The notes under the pieces were generated by a model. It saw nothing but the letters and a program-made list of their open reading frames with translations, was not told where the DNA came from and ran no database searches. A program made the translations under genes and the position numbers. Positions 10,275-21,700 of a stretch of DNA of 64,000 bases are shown here, in pieces (the stretch's first letter is position 1; every line of letters begins with the position of its first letter). This DNA is from Eucommia ulmoides (lineage: Eukaryota; Streptophyta; Magnoliopsida; Garryales; Eucommiaceae). The stretch is from the NCBI GenBank assembly GCA_016647705.1, contig CM028336.1, forward strand, positions 4,588,001-4,652,000, in the 5' to 3' direction.

Positions 10275-10943
10275 ATGTCCGACGCCGTCGACAAGCTCGT
10301 CATCTTCCTCGCCAAGCGCGACGGCATCGACAAGCTCGTCAAGACCTTCCAGTACGTCTCCAAGCTCATCCACTGGCGCGTGGAGTCCACTCTCCCTGCC
10401 GCCGCCCGTCGCGCCAAGCAGTGCGAGGTGGCTTCCGGTCTCAGTCGCAAGGCCTTCCGAACAGGACGATTCCTCACCGGATTCAACGCGCTGAGACGGA
10501 GTCCCGGCGCGACTCCGACCTTCAGATTTCTCGCCGTTCTCGCGAACGCCGGCGAGATGGTCTACTTCTTCTTCGATCACTTCCTCTGGATGTCGCGGAT
10601 CGGAGTCCTGGACGAGAAATTGGCGAGGAAAATGAGCTTTATATCGGCGTTCGGAGAATCGTTCGGGTACGTGTTCTTCGTGATCTCCGATTTGATTTTG
10701 ATTAGACGGGGAATCAAGGAGGAGGCGGCGGTTGTCGGCGATTCGGCGGAGGAAAAACAGAGGATGGAGAGAATCAGAGGGGATAGGGTGATGAGATTGA
10801 TGGCGGTGGCGGCCAACGTGGCGGATTTGATAATCGGGGTGGCGGATATTGAGCCGAATCCGTTCTGCAACCACGCGGTGACGCTGGGGATTAGCGGGTT
10901 GGTCTCTGCATGGGCGGGTTGGTATAGAAATTGGCCTTCATGA
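10275..10943 (+). CDS. PEX11B: Peroxisomal membrane protein PEX11B-like
   Basis: This is a single-exon gene of 222 codons. The N-terminus DKLVIFLAKRDGIDKLVKTF, the middle EVASGLSRKAFRTGRFLTGF and MVYFFFDHFLWMSRIG, and the C-terminus NPFCNHAVTLGISGLVSAWA ending GWYRNWPS are those of plant PEX11 of the A/B type. PEX11 proteins sit in the peroxisome membrane, where an N-terminal amphipathic helix tubulates the membrane and starts peroxisome elongation and division. The hydrophobic segments near residues 80-105 and 190-215 fit the known topology. The start is fixed by family similarity and an AGCAGCC context before ATG. The gene is markedly GC-rich against its AT-rich surroundings. The +1-frame overlapping ORFs are shadows. 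Confidence 0.95.
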   Translation: MSDAVDKLVIFLAKRDGIDKLVKTFQYVSKLIHWRVESTLPAAARRAKQCEVASGLSRKAFRTGRFLTGFNALRRSPGATPTFRFLAVLANAGEMVYFFFDHFLWMSRIGVLDEKLARKMSFISAFGESFGYVFFVISDLILIRRGIKEEAAVVGDSAEEKQRMERIRGDRVMRLMAVAANVADLIIGVADIEPNPFCNHAVTLGISGLVSAWAGWYRNWPS

Positions 10944-13211
10944 CTGAACATGGTAATCTAGACGCTATTGTGCGCCGCCGCCTCCTTTTTTTCTTTTTTT
11001 TTTGAATCACGGAGTTAATGAAGAATTGGATTTGTATCAACTTCTATGGAGTTTTTCATATCTTCAATTAAATGTTTCTAATTAAGGTTTGCATTGTTTA
11101 CTGTCAGCATCTTACATTGTCTACTGCCAACGTCGTTCTTTGTTGCCACCTGCTATTGCCTGCCTTCTAACCTTAGATCTTTGGTTGCAAAGTTCGGTCA
11201 TTGACCATCGATTTTTTTTAAGTTAGATTTAATTATTTTTTTAGTATATTTTTTAGTTACACGTAACTATATTTTAGTTTAGTATATTTTACAGTTATAT
11301 ATAACTATTTTTAATGTATTTTTTTAGTTACATTCTTTATGTTTATTTTTTAGTTATATTTACATAGTTTTTCGGCTATCAACAACCGAAAAATTAGTTA
11401 AATATGATTAAAAAATTAAAACTAAAATGCATATAAAAAAATGTTACTGAAAAACAGATGAACATGACTAAAAATAATTGTCGCGACTGGTGACCAAAAT
11501 TTCGGCGACCGGCAGTGGCCAAAATCCAACGGTCGTCATCAACTGGGCGAAGATTGGTGACATGACCCTTATTGGAACATTAATATTTTTATAAATTATA
11601 ATAGATTGGATTAAAACTAAAATAGTTTTGCTTTCGGACTTTTTATCAATTCGATATCATTATTGAGATTTCACCAGTTGTTCATTGAATAGAGATTTTA
11701 GGAGATAATATTGATTTTTTTAAAAAAATTATATATATCAAAAAATAATAAATAATAAGAAAAATTAATTAAGGAATAAGGAATATGTAGGTGGCGTTTG
11801 GTTAGTTTGGTTAGTGTTCCCACTTTTCTGAACCCAACTAGGATGGGTTGGGTTGGTTGGAAACAGAATTGCGTTTGGTAACGATAATTTTGGTTTTATG
11901 CTGAGAACAGAATCGTATTTAGTAACGATTTTATTCTAAAACTAATTTATTTTTTTTTTGAGATTTTGTTTTTGTGTTTGGCGGCGGCGGCGGCGGACGG
12001 TGACCACGGCAGCTGACGGCGACAGGTGGTAGTCGGACGGTGGCCGGAGTTGAAAGGGTTGGGTTGAGTTTTTTGGGCAAAAAAAAAAAAAAGTTTTTTT
12101 TATTTTTCATTTCCTTAACATTTTGAGAATCAATTCCTATTTTTTGAGTTGGGTTAGGTTGAGTTTTGTATTTATCAAACACGTTCCCAAAAATCAAACT
12201 CAGAATTTTTGAGTTGGGTTTAGTTGGGAACACTAACCAAATGGGGCCGTAATATTTGAAGGGTACAAAATAAAATTAATTTAAATAATTTAAAAGGTGA
12301 GGGTGTAAAATTTATTAATTACTTTCATAATCCAATAAAAGGACATTTTAAAAAAATATTCCTAATTTATTATATAGATTGCAAGGTAAAAATGTAATTA
12401 ATATGAAGTGAATGAATACCATTTTAAAACCTATAAAGTGAAAAATAAATGTTGGGAATTGAATTTTTTTGAAAGTAACAAAATAATTTCATCTTATGAA
12501 AATTGAAAAAGAACAAATATATATATATATATATATATTAAAATTACTTATTTTTTCTAAGAATTTTTTATTGTTTAGTCCCACGTCCAGATAGTCAAGT
12601 CAAATAATTTTCCCTAATAATATGTTAATACATCAACTTTTTCTCAGTACTCTGTTTTTTTTTTTTTTTCACTAAAAAAACCAATATAGATATCAAATTA
12701 AAATGTAAATTAAGATGATATAATTCTTGTGAATTTAATCCAAGTGAATGTTCATAAAATAGGTTTATTTATTGGTGTTTATCTACATAATTAGTGAGTT
12801 ATTAAGAATGTGACGTTGACCATTTCTAGTGAATATTCAATTTTGATTTTTTTTTTCACTAAAAAATAATGATATAAAAATCAAACGAAGAGGATTAAAT
12901 ATAGATTAAAATTGTATAATTTTCATGAATTAATTTATTTTGAATGTTCATAAAATGTTTTTTTCTGATTTTTTTTTTTTATAGAGAGTGACATCAATTA
13001 TAAATTAAATACGGATAATGATTTAAGGAAATGTGAGAACTATTTAATGAATGGTTTTTGAGGATTAAAAATTTATACTGAACCACGACTAGTTTTTTCT
13101 CTCTATAGAATCTTATATTTTTGAGAATTAAATAATAAAAATCTCTTTTATATATTTCATAATATTTTAAATAATAAAAAAATAAGATTAATTGTCAAAA
13201 AGAACAAATAA

Positions 13212-13251
<40 letters not shown>

Positions 13252-13252
13252 T
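10944..13252. other. AT-rich intergenic region
   Basis: No gene is recognised. Apart from the MITE at 11790-12248 it holds only low-complexity AT-rich DNA, including (AT)n tracts at about 12517-12538 and 13217-13247. Confidence 0.6.
11790..12248. mobile_element. Tourist-like MITE with GTA target duplication
   Basis: The left end is GGTGGCGTTTGGTTAG and the right end, read inward on the other strand, is GGCCCCATTTGGTTAG. GTA flanks both sides (11787-11789 and 12249-12251). The interior has a GC-rich GGCGGC block and GGGTTGGG-type subterminal repeats, shared with the copy at 13799. Confidence 0.83.
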
Positions 13253-14757
13253 TGATGTGAGGGAAAATATATCGACCTCCACTCAAGGACCAACACGTGG
13301 CAGGGCGACTCCTTGCTAAGGTCCACCTCATCTATTGAATGACTCCATGATGCCCGTCTGTGTGGCCCACTCTGTTCACTGACCTGTGATCAAAGTAACC
13401 TCAGGTGTAATGTTTCCTGCGATCGTCGATCAGCAAGCATGAGCCCACTTAATTCATTAAACTCTCCCTTGTTGAGCACTGACCTTAAGATGTCGGTCTC
13501 GTATAATCCTTCATGTCGAGCACCAACTTCATGATGCCGACCTCGTATGTCTATTCATGATGTGATCGAGCTCATTTTGACGACGACCAACGTTGAGAAG
13601 TTCTCCACCGAGGCTTCCAGGCTATCTTCCAAACCACAACCTCAGGACAACAACCACCTATGCTACCTGTATAGGCTCTGTCGTCCTTATGGGTTGAACT
13701 TTCTCTCTTGTTCATTTGAGGCACCCCATGGGCTCCTCCTGGTGGGTCAAATAACAATGCCCAATATCCTAATCTCCTCACGTGCTAAGTTATCTTAGGT
13801 GGCGTTTGGTTAGTGTTCTCACTTTTCTGAACCCAACTGGAATGGGTTGGGTTGAGTTGAATTGGGTTGGGTTGAGAATTTTGGGAACAGAATTGCGTTT
13901 GGTAACGACAATTTTTATTTTGTGCTGAGAACAAAATGTGTTTGGTAACGATTTTATCCTAAAACTAATTTTTTTATTTTTGTTTGGTGGCGGCCGGACG
14001 GCGGTGGCGGTGGCCAGACCACCGGCGATGGCGGCGAGGTGGCCGGGGTGGCCGGCGACGGTCGCCGGAGGTGGACGCCGGCGGCGCGGACAGTCGCCGG
14101 AGGTGGCCGCCGGCAGCGGCGGCCGGCGGTGGTCGCCGGACGGTGGCCGGCGGCGGCGGGTGGTGGTGGTCGGCTGGCAGATGAAGTCGAAAGTTGAAAA
14201 CTTTGGTTGAGTTTTTTGGGCATAAAAAGAAATAACTTTTTTTTGTTTCTGGTTTCTTTAGGATTTTGAGAATCAATTTCTATTTTTTGGGTTCGGTTGG
14301 GTTGAGTTTTATGTTTGCCAAACGCATTCCCAAAAATCAAACCCAAAATTTTTGGGTTGGGTTGGGTTGGGTTTGGTTGGGAATACTAACCAAACGGGGC
14401 CTTAATGAACCACACTCAGAGTCTTAATTTCACAATGCTAATTGTTCTTTGCGCATACAAATAGCCTAGCATTCAATGCCCCATATAAGACTCAACGACC
14501 CACCTAAAGCATATAATTGTCTTTTCCCCTAACTCTTACTTTCATGCCAGATGGATTTTTGTTGGGTACACCCCAATGGCTCTTTGTGCAGGTACTAGCT
14601 CGGATTTAAAGATTTGACCTGTTGAACGTTGACTGTTGACCATGGACTGCCCAGAGAACAACGAACTCTGCACTCAAGATCGCCAACTCAATAAGAAATC
14701 TTTACGTGTATGTTAATCAGACCAATTGCGGGTGTTAACCAAGTTTAAACATCAACA
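13253..14757. mobile_element. Solo LTR (probably gypsy-type) interrupted by a MITE
   Basis: The sequence begins TGATGTGAGGG and ends AAACATCAACA, an LTR-like TG...CA pair. The flanks are AAAGT (13248-13252) and CAAGT (14758-14762), four of five matching. A Tourist-like MITE occupies 13799-14401, so the LTR proper is about 900 bp. The layout, with a late GCAGGTACT motif and a TTGACC-rich end, resembles the solo LTR at 35742. No internal retroelement coding region is present. Confidence 0.65.
13799..14401. mobile_element. Tourist-like MITE nested in the solo LTR
   Basis: The ends GGTGGCGTTTGGTTAGTGTT and, inward from the right, GGCCCCGTTTGGTTAGTATT form the inverted repeats. TTA flanks both sides (13796-13798 and 14402-14404). 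The interior is a GC-rich CGGCGGTGG array that yields long but meaningless ORFs on both strands. Confidence 0.87.
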
Positions 14758-15649
14758 CAAGTATAATAAATAAAAAATAACATTTATATATATGTGCGTG
14801 TATTATAATAAAATTAATTTCACTATTATTTATCGTTTAAAATATATTAAATAAAATAAGTAAAAAATGAAAAATAGGGAGAAATAGTTATTGAACACAA
14901 TAAAAGAAAAGAAGAAAATTGGGCCTTTGGGCGGTTGATTCTATATTGGGTAATATCATATATGAAAAATATTCAACATCTACTACTTTTTAACATACAC
15001 ATCTGTTATTTTTTTAAATAAAAATTATCCACTAAAAACTATCATTCAAGTCAAACAAATAAATAAATAAATAATACACAATTGCTACTTTTTAACCTAC
15101 ATAAAAACTTATAAAATAAATAAAAGAGATGGACCAAAAATAAATAAATCATGGACTGGAAAAATTTAGAAAATGAGGTCCATTTTTTGGATTGGATCAG
15201 GCTGGAAGTTCAATCATGGATTGGAAGTTCTTGGACTGGATTGGGCTGCTAGGGAAGAATTATGTTGGGCTAAAATAGATTTACTCAAGGACTTTTTTGT
15301 AATTTGGATTTTGATTCAATTGGGTTAGATTTGATTCTAGCCCATCTAATATGGAATCTCATTCCCCAATTTTTCATTCAAATGGAATCACAAAATTGAT
15401 TCTATTGGAAAACTAAATATCGGAATAGGAATCAAGGGCATAATGACGATTTCATTCCGCCCCAATTTCGTCCAACCAAATATTCCGTAAAAGTTCATAA
15501 ATACTTAAATTTTAACTATTAATCAATCAAAATCCTACTATATATTGCATTGATAATTAATCAATGGAAACTCAAAAAATTCAACTACTCAGTACTTTAA
15601 CAAAGATATATATACACTCACAAATAAGACATGTGAACTGTAACAGAAG
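14758..15649. other. AT-rich intergenic stretch
   Basis: No gene is seen. Short inverted segments rich in GATTGGA and CCAATC near 15180-15480 suggest another decayed foldback element without clear ends. Confidence 0.45.
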
Positions 15650-18270
15650 TCTGGGACACTCTTAAGGATATGAAAGACATGAAAGTCCCAGGCCACGATG
15701 GCTTCCAACCCATTTTCTTTAAAATAAACTAGGGAGTTGTGGGGGCAGGATGTCCATAAATGTGTGTCTTATTGTTTTAAAGAGTCTGTGATGCCTCCTA
15801 GTTTAAATAAGACTTTTATTGATTTAATGCCTAAAATTGAGAACTCTGAAAGCGTCGACCAGTTCAAACCCATTAACCTTTGTAATATTGTCTATAAATT
15901 GGTTATTGGATTCATTGTGGGTAGATTGAGGCCTTTTCTTAAAGATCTTGTGGGCCCTTTTCAGAGTAGTTTTGACCCAGGTTGTATGATCACGGGTAAT
16001 GTTATAATTACTCAAGAATTAATTCACTCTCTCAGAAAGTCTAAAAGCAAAGATGATGGGTTAATCATAAAAATTGATTTGTCCATGTATCTCTTTACTC
16101 TTTGCATGGAAATACTTTCCTCATGATAGGTGACAGTGTTAACACAGAGGGATTAGAAAAGGTCTTAAAACAGGGAGAAATGTCCCGTTGATTTCCCACT
16201 TATTCTTTACTGATGACATTATTCTGTTTACTAAAGCCAATGATTTACGGATTCGTAATATTCTGAAAGTGCTTGAGCAATTTATGGAGGCTTCTGGTAA
16301 AAAAATAAACTTTTCTAAATCTAAAGTTTTTGTGGCTCCTTCAATTTCTAGATGTAAAGCTAGAAATTTTAGTAATATGCCGAATATTTCTATTACTGAT
16401 GATCTGGGGGGATACTTAGGGTTCCCTCTTGTGCATGGTAGACTCAACATTAATCATATCCACAATGTTGTTCAAAAAATGCAATTAAGATTGTCTAATT
16501 GAAAATCTAATATGTTTTCAGTGGCGAGTAGAACGACCTTAGTTAAATCTGTTACTGTTACTATTCCTATTTATTCTACGAAAACGATTCCTATGCCTAA
16601 AAACCTCTGTTATAAAATTGATCAAATCAATAGGAATTTTCTGTGGGGTGACACTAATTTAAAGAAAAAATACCACCTTGTTAATTGGACGAAAGTCTGC
16701 CACGAAAAAGACAAAAAAAGTATAGGGTTTAGGGTGTCCAACAACCACTAAATTAGGTTGGAAGTTAGCTAATGATGATCAAAGTTTATGGGCTAGAGTC
16801 TTGAGGGCTAAATATGTTCTTGATAATAACCCGTCTTCGTGGAGAAAAAAGTTGAGAGGTTCTCATATTTGGAGAGGTATACATGCGACCAAAGACATCA
16901 TTTCTAAAGGCATCAAGTGGCAAGTTGGTAATAGTACTACCATAAATCTTTGGACCGATTGGTAGTGTGGGGATAAGCCTTTAGATAATAAACTTTTACA
17001 AGATTCCTTCAACCTCAAAGTAGCTGATATTGTCGATAATGATGGAAATTGGTTCCTTAACCCGATCCTCCATCTTATTGATGATGATATGGAGAGGTGT
17101 ATCCGCGACATCAACCCTCCGCCTTTGACATAATTGACAAGTCCCTCTGGTGGCTTGAAAACTTGTGGATGTTTTTCATTAAAACTACATATTCTCTGGA
17201 CTTGGATAATCATCTTGATAATCAAAATTTGAGTAAATGAAACTGAATTTGGAAGCTTAAAGTCCCCTCAAAACTTTAAATTCTTCATTAGGATTATCTT
17301 CCACAAAAGTCTTATTACTAATGCCTTTAGAGCTATTAGAAACAAATATGTGTCCAATTTTTGTTAGAGATGTAATAAATGCAATGAGGATATTGATCAT
17401 GTGATTTGAGCTTGCCCTAAAGCTTGGACCATATGGAATCAAGTGGGTTGAAACCATTTTAGCAGGTACATTGATGCCTCAGATATCTGGGGACGGATCA
17501 AATCCTACCTCAAAGGGAGTTTTGGAAATTCAAATTTCTTTTTGTTCATTGTTACCATTTGAGAAATTTGGAAGGGCAAGAATAGTGAAGTTATTAATGG
17601 TAAAGGTAGTCCTCCGAGTATTATACTTAGGAGGATTGCTAATTATGTGAAAGATCTCAGGAAAATCTTACTTGAACCAATTTTTTTAAATGAGGACCCC
17701 ACTCCGTGTACTGATTGGTTTTCTCCCCTACAGGGTACCTTAAGCTGAATACGGACGGTAGTGCGAAAGGGGATCCCGAAAAAGGCGGTATTGGAGGCAT
17801 TCTTAGATATAACCTTGGCGGCTTGAAAATGGGGTACTATGGAAGCCTGGAAAGCTGTACGAGGCTGGAAACATAGTTGAAAAGTATTGCTACTGGGATA
17901 AAGCTTGTTGTTGGGAAAAACTACTCTCTAATGATGATAGAGACCGACTCAGCGGTGGACCTTATCTAAAACTCGTGCCTAGAGAACCATCGATATAAAT
18001 ACTAAATAGGGGAATGCAAAAGAGTCATCCTCCTGAATGACTATAAGCTGCACTTTGCCCCAAGGAAGACGAATAGACATGCGAATGCCCGGGTCAAGAA
18101 GGGAGTGAGAGATGATTGCCCTCTAAAAATTCTGAAAACTCCGATCTCAGAAATTGAATATTTAATTATAGAAGAGATGGATGATGGGGCCTTTGATATG
18201 AGCTCGCCTAACTAGACTCTTTTTTGTTTATTCGTTTGTTTTTTCGACTACGAAAAAAAAAAAAAAAAAA
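15650..18270 (+). mobile_element. L1-type LINE remnant, 5'-truncated, with poly(A)
   Basis: Broken frames in order give the RT N-terminal part (VPGHDGFQPIFFK, then FKPINLCNIVYKLV), the RT catalytic block (LFFTDDIILFTKAND near 16200) and the thumb region (YLGFPLVHGR, FLWGD). Traces of the zf-RVT domain (about 17240-17480) and an RNase H-like domain (LNTDGSAKGDPEKGGIGGIL, then ETDSAV) follow. It ends in poly(A) at about 18252-18270. Many stops, frameshifts and an apparent deletion near 16090-16140 mark it as dead. L1-type LINEs of plants have this domain order. Confidence 0.9.
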
Positions 18271-18447
18271 ATAATTATGACAAAAAAAAATCCGTCTATA
18301 TTTTATTGCAGTACCACAGTAAGCAAACGTAAATATTGACTACACCGGATAGAAGCTCACCCATGACCTGATCTTCGATTTGGAGATTTACATGAAATTA
18401 CGCGTCAATTGTGAAATAACCGAAAACTCCTCCTTAAATCTAGAAAT

Positions 18448-18455
18448 CCCCCCCC

Positions 18456-18487
<32 letters not shown>
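18448..18487. repeat. Poly(C) tract upstream of the PLAC8-family gene
   Basis: Forty bases are all C except one T at 18456. The tract lies about 100 bp upstream of the probable 5' UTR exon end of the PLAC8 gene. The opposite strand is a G-run able to form quadruplexes. Its exact length is likely uncertain because such homopolymers sequence poorly. Confidence 0.9.
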
Positions 18488-18499
18488 TTGATTCTAGCG

Positions 18500-18715
18500 T
18501 TTACTTCTCTCCGATTGCGGTTTTACCGGCATTTGCAACCAGTGGAGCTGCGGAAATCATAGTCCACTGTCGCAGTGATTTGATTTCCTCAAGGCAAGGT
18601 ATGTGTTTGATTCTTTGAAGTCGGAAATGAATCGTGCTCGAAGATTTTGTAAATTAATTTTCGATCTTTAATTTTTGTGTTTTGTCATCGATTTAATGCG
18701 TGAGTGTCGGATCAG
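18500..18715 (+). promoter_or_regulatory. 5' UTR with short intron of the PLAC8-family gene
   Basis: A donor CAAG|GTATGT at 18598/18599 and an acceptor ATCAG at 18711-18715, directly before the ATG, suggest a 117-bp intron inside the leader. The transcription start is not resolved. Confidence 0.55.
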
Positions 18716-21700
18716 ATGGCGGAAGGTGGAAATCCGTCGCGGTATGTGAAGTTGACTAAAGATCAAGCGCCTGTGGAGGACATTCGGCCCGGAGAGCTCA
18801 ATCAGCCGATTGACGTTCCTCAGGTCTCTCTCTCTCTATCTCTCTCGCCTTCTCTCTGATCTTGCGTGTTTAGAAATGTGTATGATTTGCTCCTACGATT
18901 TTGAGAAATACGAAAACGATACTGATGCTATTCATGAAAATGCCTAATTAGATATCATAATATATAATTTGTGCTGTTCCACATTGTTAATGTCCATTTC
19001 TGAGCGAAATTTGTATTTCGACATTCCCGACGTGAGTTGGTTGAGGAAATGGCGTTTTTTAGATTAGATTGGGAATGAAGATTCACATATCCAATCCTGA
19101 GTTCAGCCTTCCTGTCTCTTTTGTTGAAGAGGGCTGCGAATTGCTGAATGTTTAAAACCCCTAATTGCTGACTACCAATGTGATGGCCATATGAACAAGT
19201 GTTGAAGAGGGCTGCGATGGACTATTTCATGATTTGGTCTCTAGTTGTGCCAGTCGAAGTGCATAGCTGTAGGACTCCCTGGTGGTATTTGGAAGTATTA
19301 AATCTTGCTTTATTGATTCAAATCTCGTGGAGACATTTCTCTCTCCCTGCTGTTTCTGTCTGCATTCCTCCTTTATGAATATAGGATGGATTATCAGATG
19401 CATAAAGGTTTGAGATTGGAAAAGATGGACGAATTGTAATTCGACAGGAAATTGTTGACGGTGAAGATGGAAAGGAAACTGAATAGCCTATTGTTGTTTT
19501 TGTATCTCCGTCCTCGTGAACCATGAGCCGCATTAAAAAGTAATTCATATAAAATGCTATATCAAATTCCAGCAGGGGTCCAAATTCAGTTCTCTTGGAT
19601 ATGGAAACTACTATATCTATTTTGCTTGCATACTTGGATATGATGCCCCTGATGTTTGTATGTTCGTGGTTGGCTTCTGTTTCTTAAATATTAGGTCAGC
19701 ATTAGTAAGTCTTGTCCATTGGAAGATATCAAAAGTATATATATATAGAGAGAGCGAGAGAGAGAGAGAGAGAATGAACAGAGTATAAGCTTTAAGTTTT
19801 CATGACTATATGATCATTCGGATACTTGTGCTAATTTTTATGGTTCATTGATGCAGTTGCATGTTCGGAAGTGCAACGAATGTGGACAACCATTACCCGA
19901 AAGCTTTGAGCCTCCTGCAGATGAACCTTGGACAACTGGGATTTTTGGCTGTGCTGAAGATACAGAGAGCTGTAAGCTTTTGTATCTCTGTCTGTATCTC
20001 TGTTGCATAGAATAATTATCTGTACCTTTGATATTTGTATTTAGAAAATTCTATTTTCCGTTGTGAAAAAAACCCAATTCTATTTTAGCATGCCTGCACA
20101 TTTTATTTGGTTGTAGTACTGTAGAGTGATCTTGGGTCTCTCTCAATTTCAAAAGCTACCCTCTCAATTTCAAAAGCTAGCTCACGAGGTGAGACTTTCT
20201 CTCACACTTATAACTTGACCACCAATCCCTTCCACATCCGATGTGAGATAAAAACCCAACAATCTCTTCTTCACACATCGGGCCTTTGGTTGCCTAACTC
20301 TCGATCAGTTTCTCCCTTTGTGTCTATTGGGCTTATAACTTGGGCTCTGATACTAGTGTAGGGCAAAAATTAGCTCGTAAGGTGAGACTTTACCTCACAC
20401 TTATAACCTTACCACCAGTCCCTTCCACATCCGATGTGGGATAAACCCAACAAGTACATGTACACAGGTCAGACATAATTCTTGCTAATATTCTCATATC
20501 AGCACATGTGGTTATATTGTGAGGAGTGAAAAACACACATCAATATTGGGGAGGATAAGTATTTTGCATTGTATTGGGCTGCTCATATGACATTTTTTTC
20601 CAGGATATCATTAAGGTAGTGTTTGGAAGGGCGGAATTGGAGCCTTGGAATTGGAATTGGAAATGAACCCGTGCAAAAATTTCTGAATTTTACATTCTTT
20701 AATTTCCAAATCCAATTCCAAGGCCCCAATTCCATACTACCAAAAACTGCCTAAGATAGATTGTGTTCATCTCATTTGTTCATTGTCTACATTAAATATT
20801 TTCTAATTTCCCACATTTATTTACAGGCTGGACTGGACTATTATGCCCTTGTGTTTTATTTGGACGCAATGTTGAACAATTGAGGGAGGATAGTGTCCCT
20901 TGGACCAAACCATGCATTTGCCATGCTATCTTTGTCGAGGGCGGAATTGCGCTTGCTGCAACAACAGCAGCATGTTATGGGCTTGACCCGAGGACCTCCT
21001 TTCTTGTATGTGAGGGCTTGTTGTTCAGTTGGTGGATGTGTGGAATATATACGGGTCTAGTCCGACAGTCTTTGCAGAAGAAATATCATCTCAAGGTAAT
21101 CTTTAACTCCATCTATATATTTTTATATGTTGGAGCCCAAGATTTGCATATCAAAAGTTTTGGATTATGAAGTTGATTTTTTCTTTTTTCCCATCTTGCA
21201 CTTAAGCCCCTTAATTTGATAACGAAATTAAGCACTTAAAACTAAATGCATTAAGTACTTATCAAATTAAGTGCGCTTGATAACAAAATTAAGCAATCAC
21301 TTAAAAAATTTTAAAGTTTTTGGTGACGTGTGATTTACTTAATTTTTTAACTCTTATCACTTAATAACATAAAATAACTAATTATCACAACCAACATTTT
21401 ATACCTATACTGTAAAATCTCACGAAAATAGTTACAAACAAAAAGCTATAAATAGAGAAAATACTAAATTGTGAAAAAATAGAGAGAGAAAATTGTAGAA
21501 AGAGAATATTTTAAAAAAATAAAGTCCTGAAATTATTTTATGAACAAAAATTTGTACAAAAATGATTTTTTTAAAGTTAATTTAGGAACAAAACGTATTA
21601 TAAAATTAAATGCTTAATATATTCAACACTTATAATTTCAGCACTTAAAATTCAATACTTATAATTTCAGCATCATCAAACATGCCCTTTTCTTATATTT

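Noticed and set aside
10169..10705. Arg-rich 178-codon ORF overlapping PEX11B
   Set aside because: A shadow frame of the GC-rich PEX11B-like exon, as are the minus-strand frames there.
13938..14346. Overlapping ORFs of 66-130 codons on both strands
   Set aside because: They are produced by the GC-rich CGGCGG array inside a MITE and have no protein-like features.
18380..18562. Proline-rich 60-codon ORF
   Set aside because: It is the poly(C) tract read in frame.
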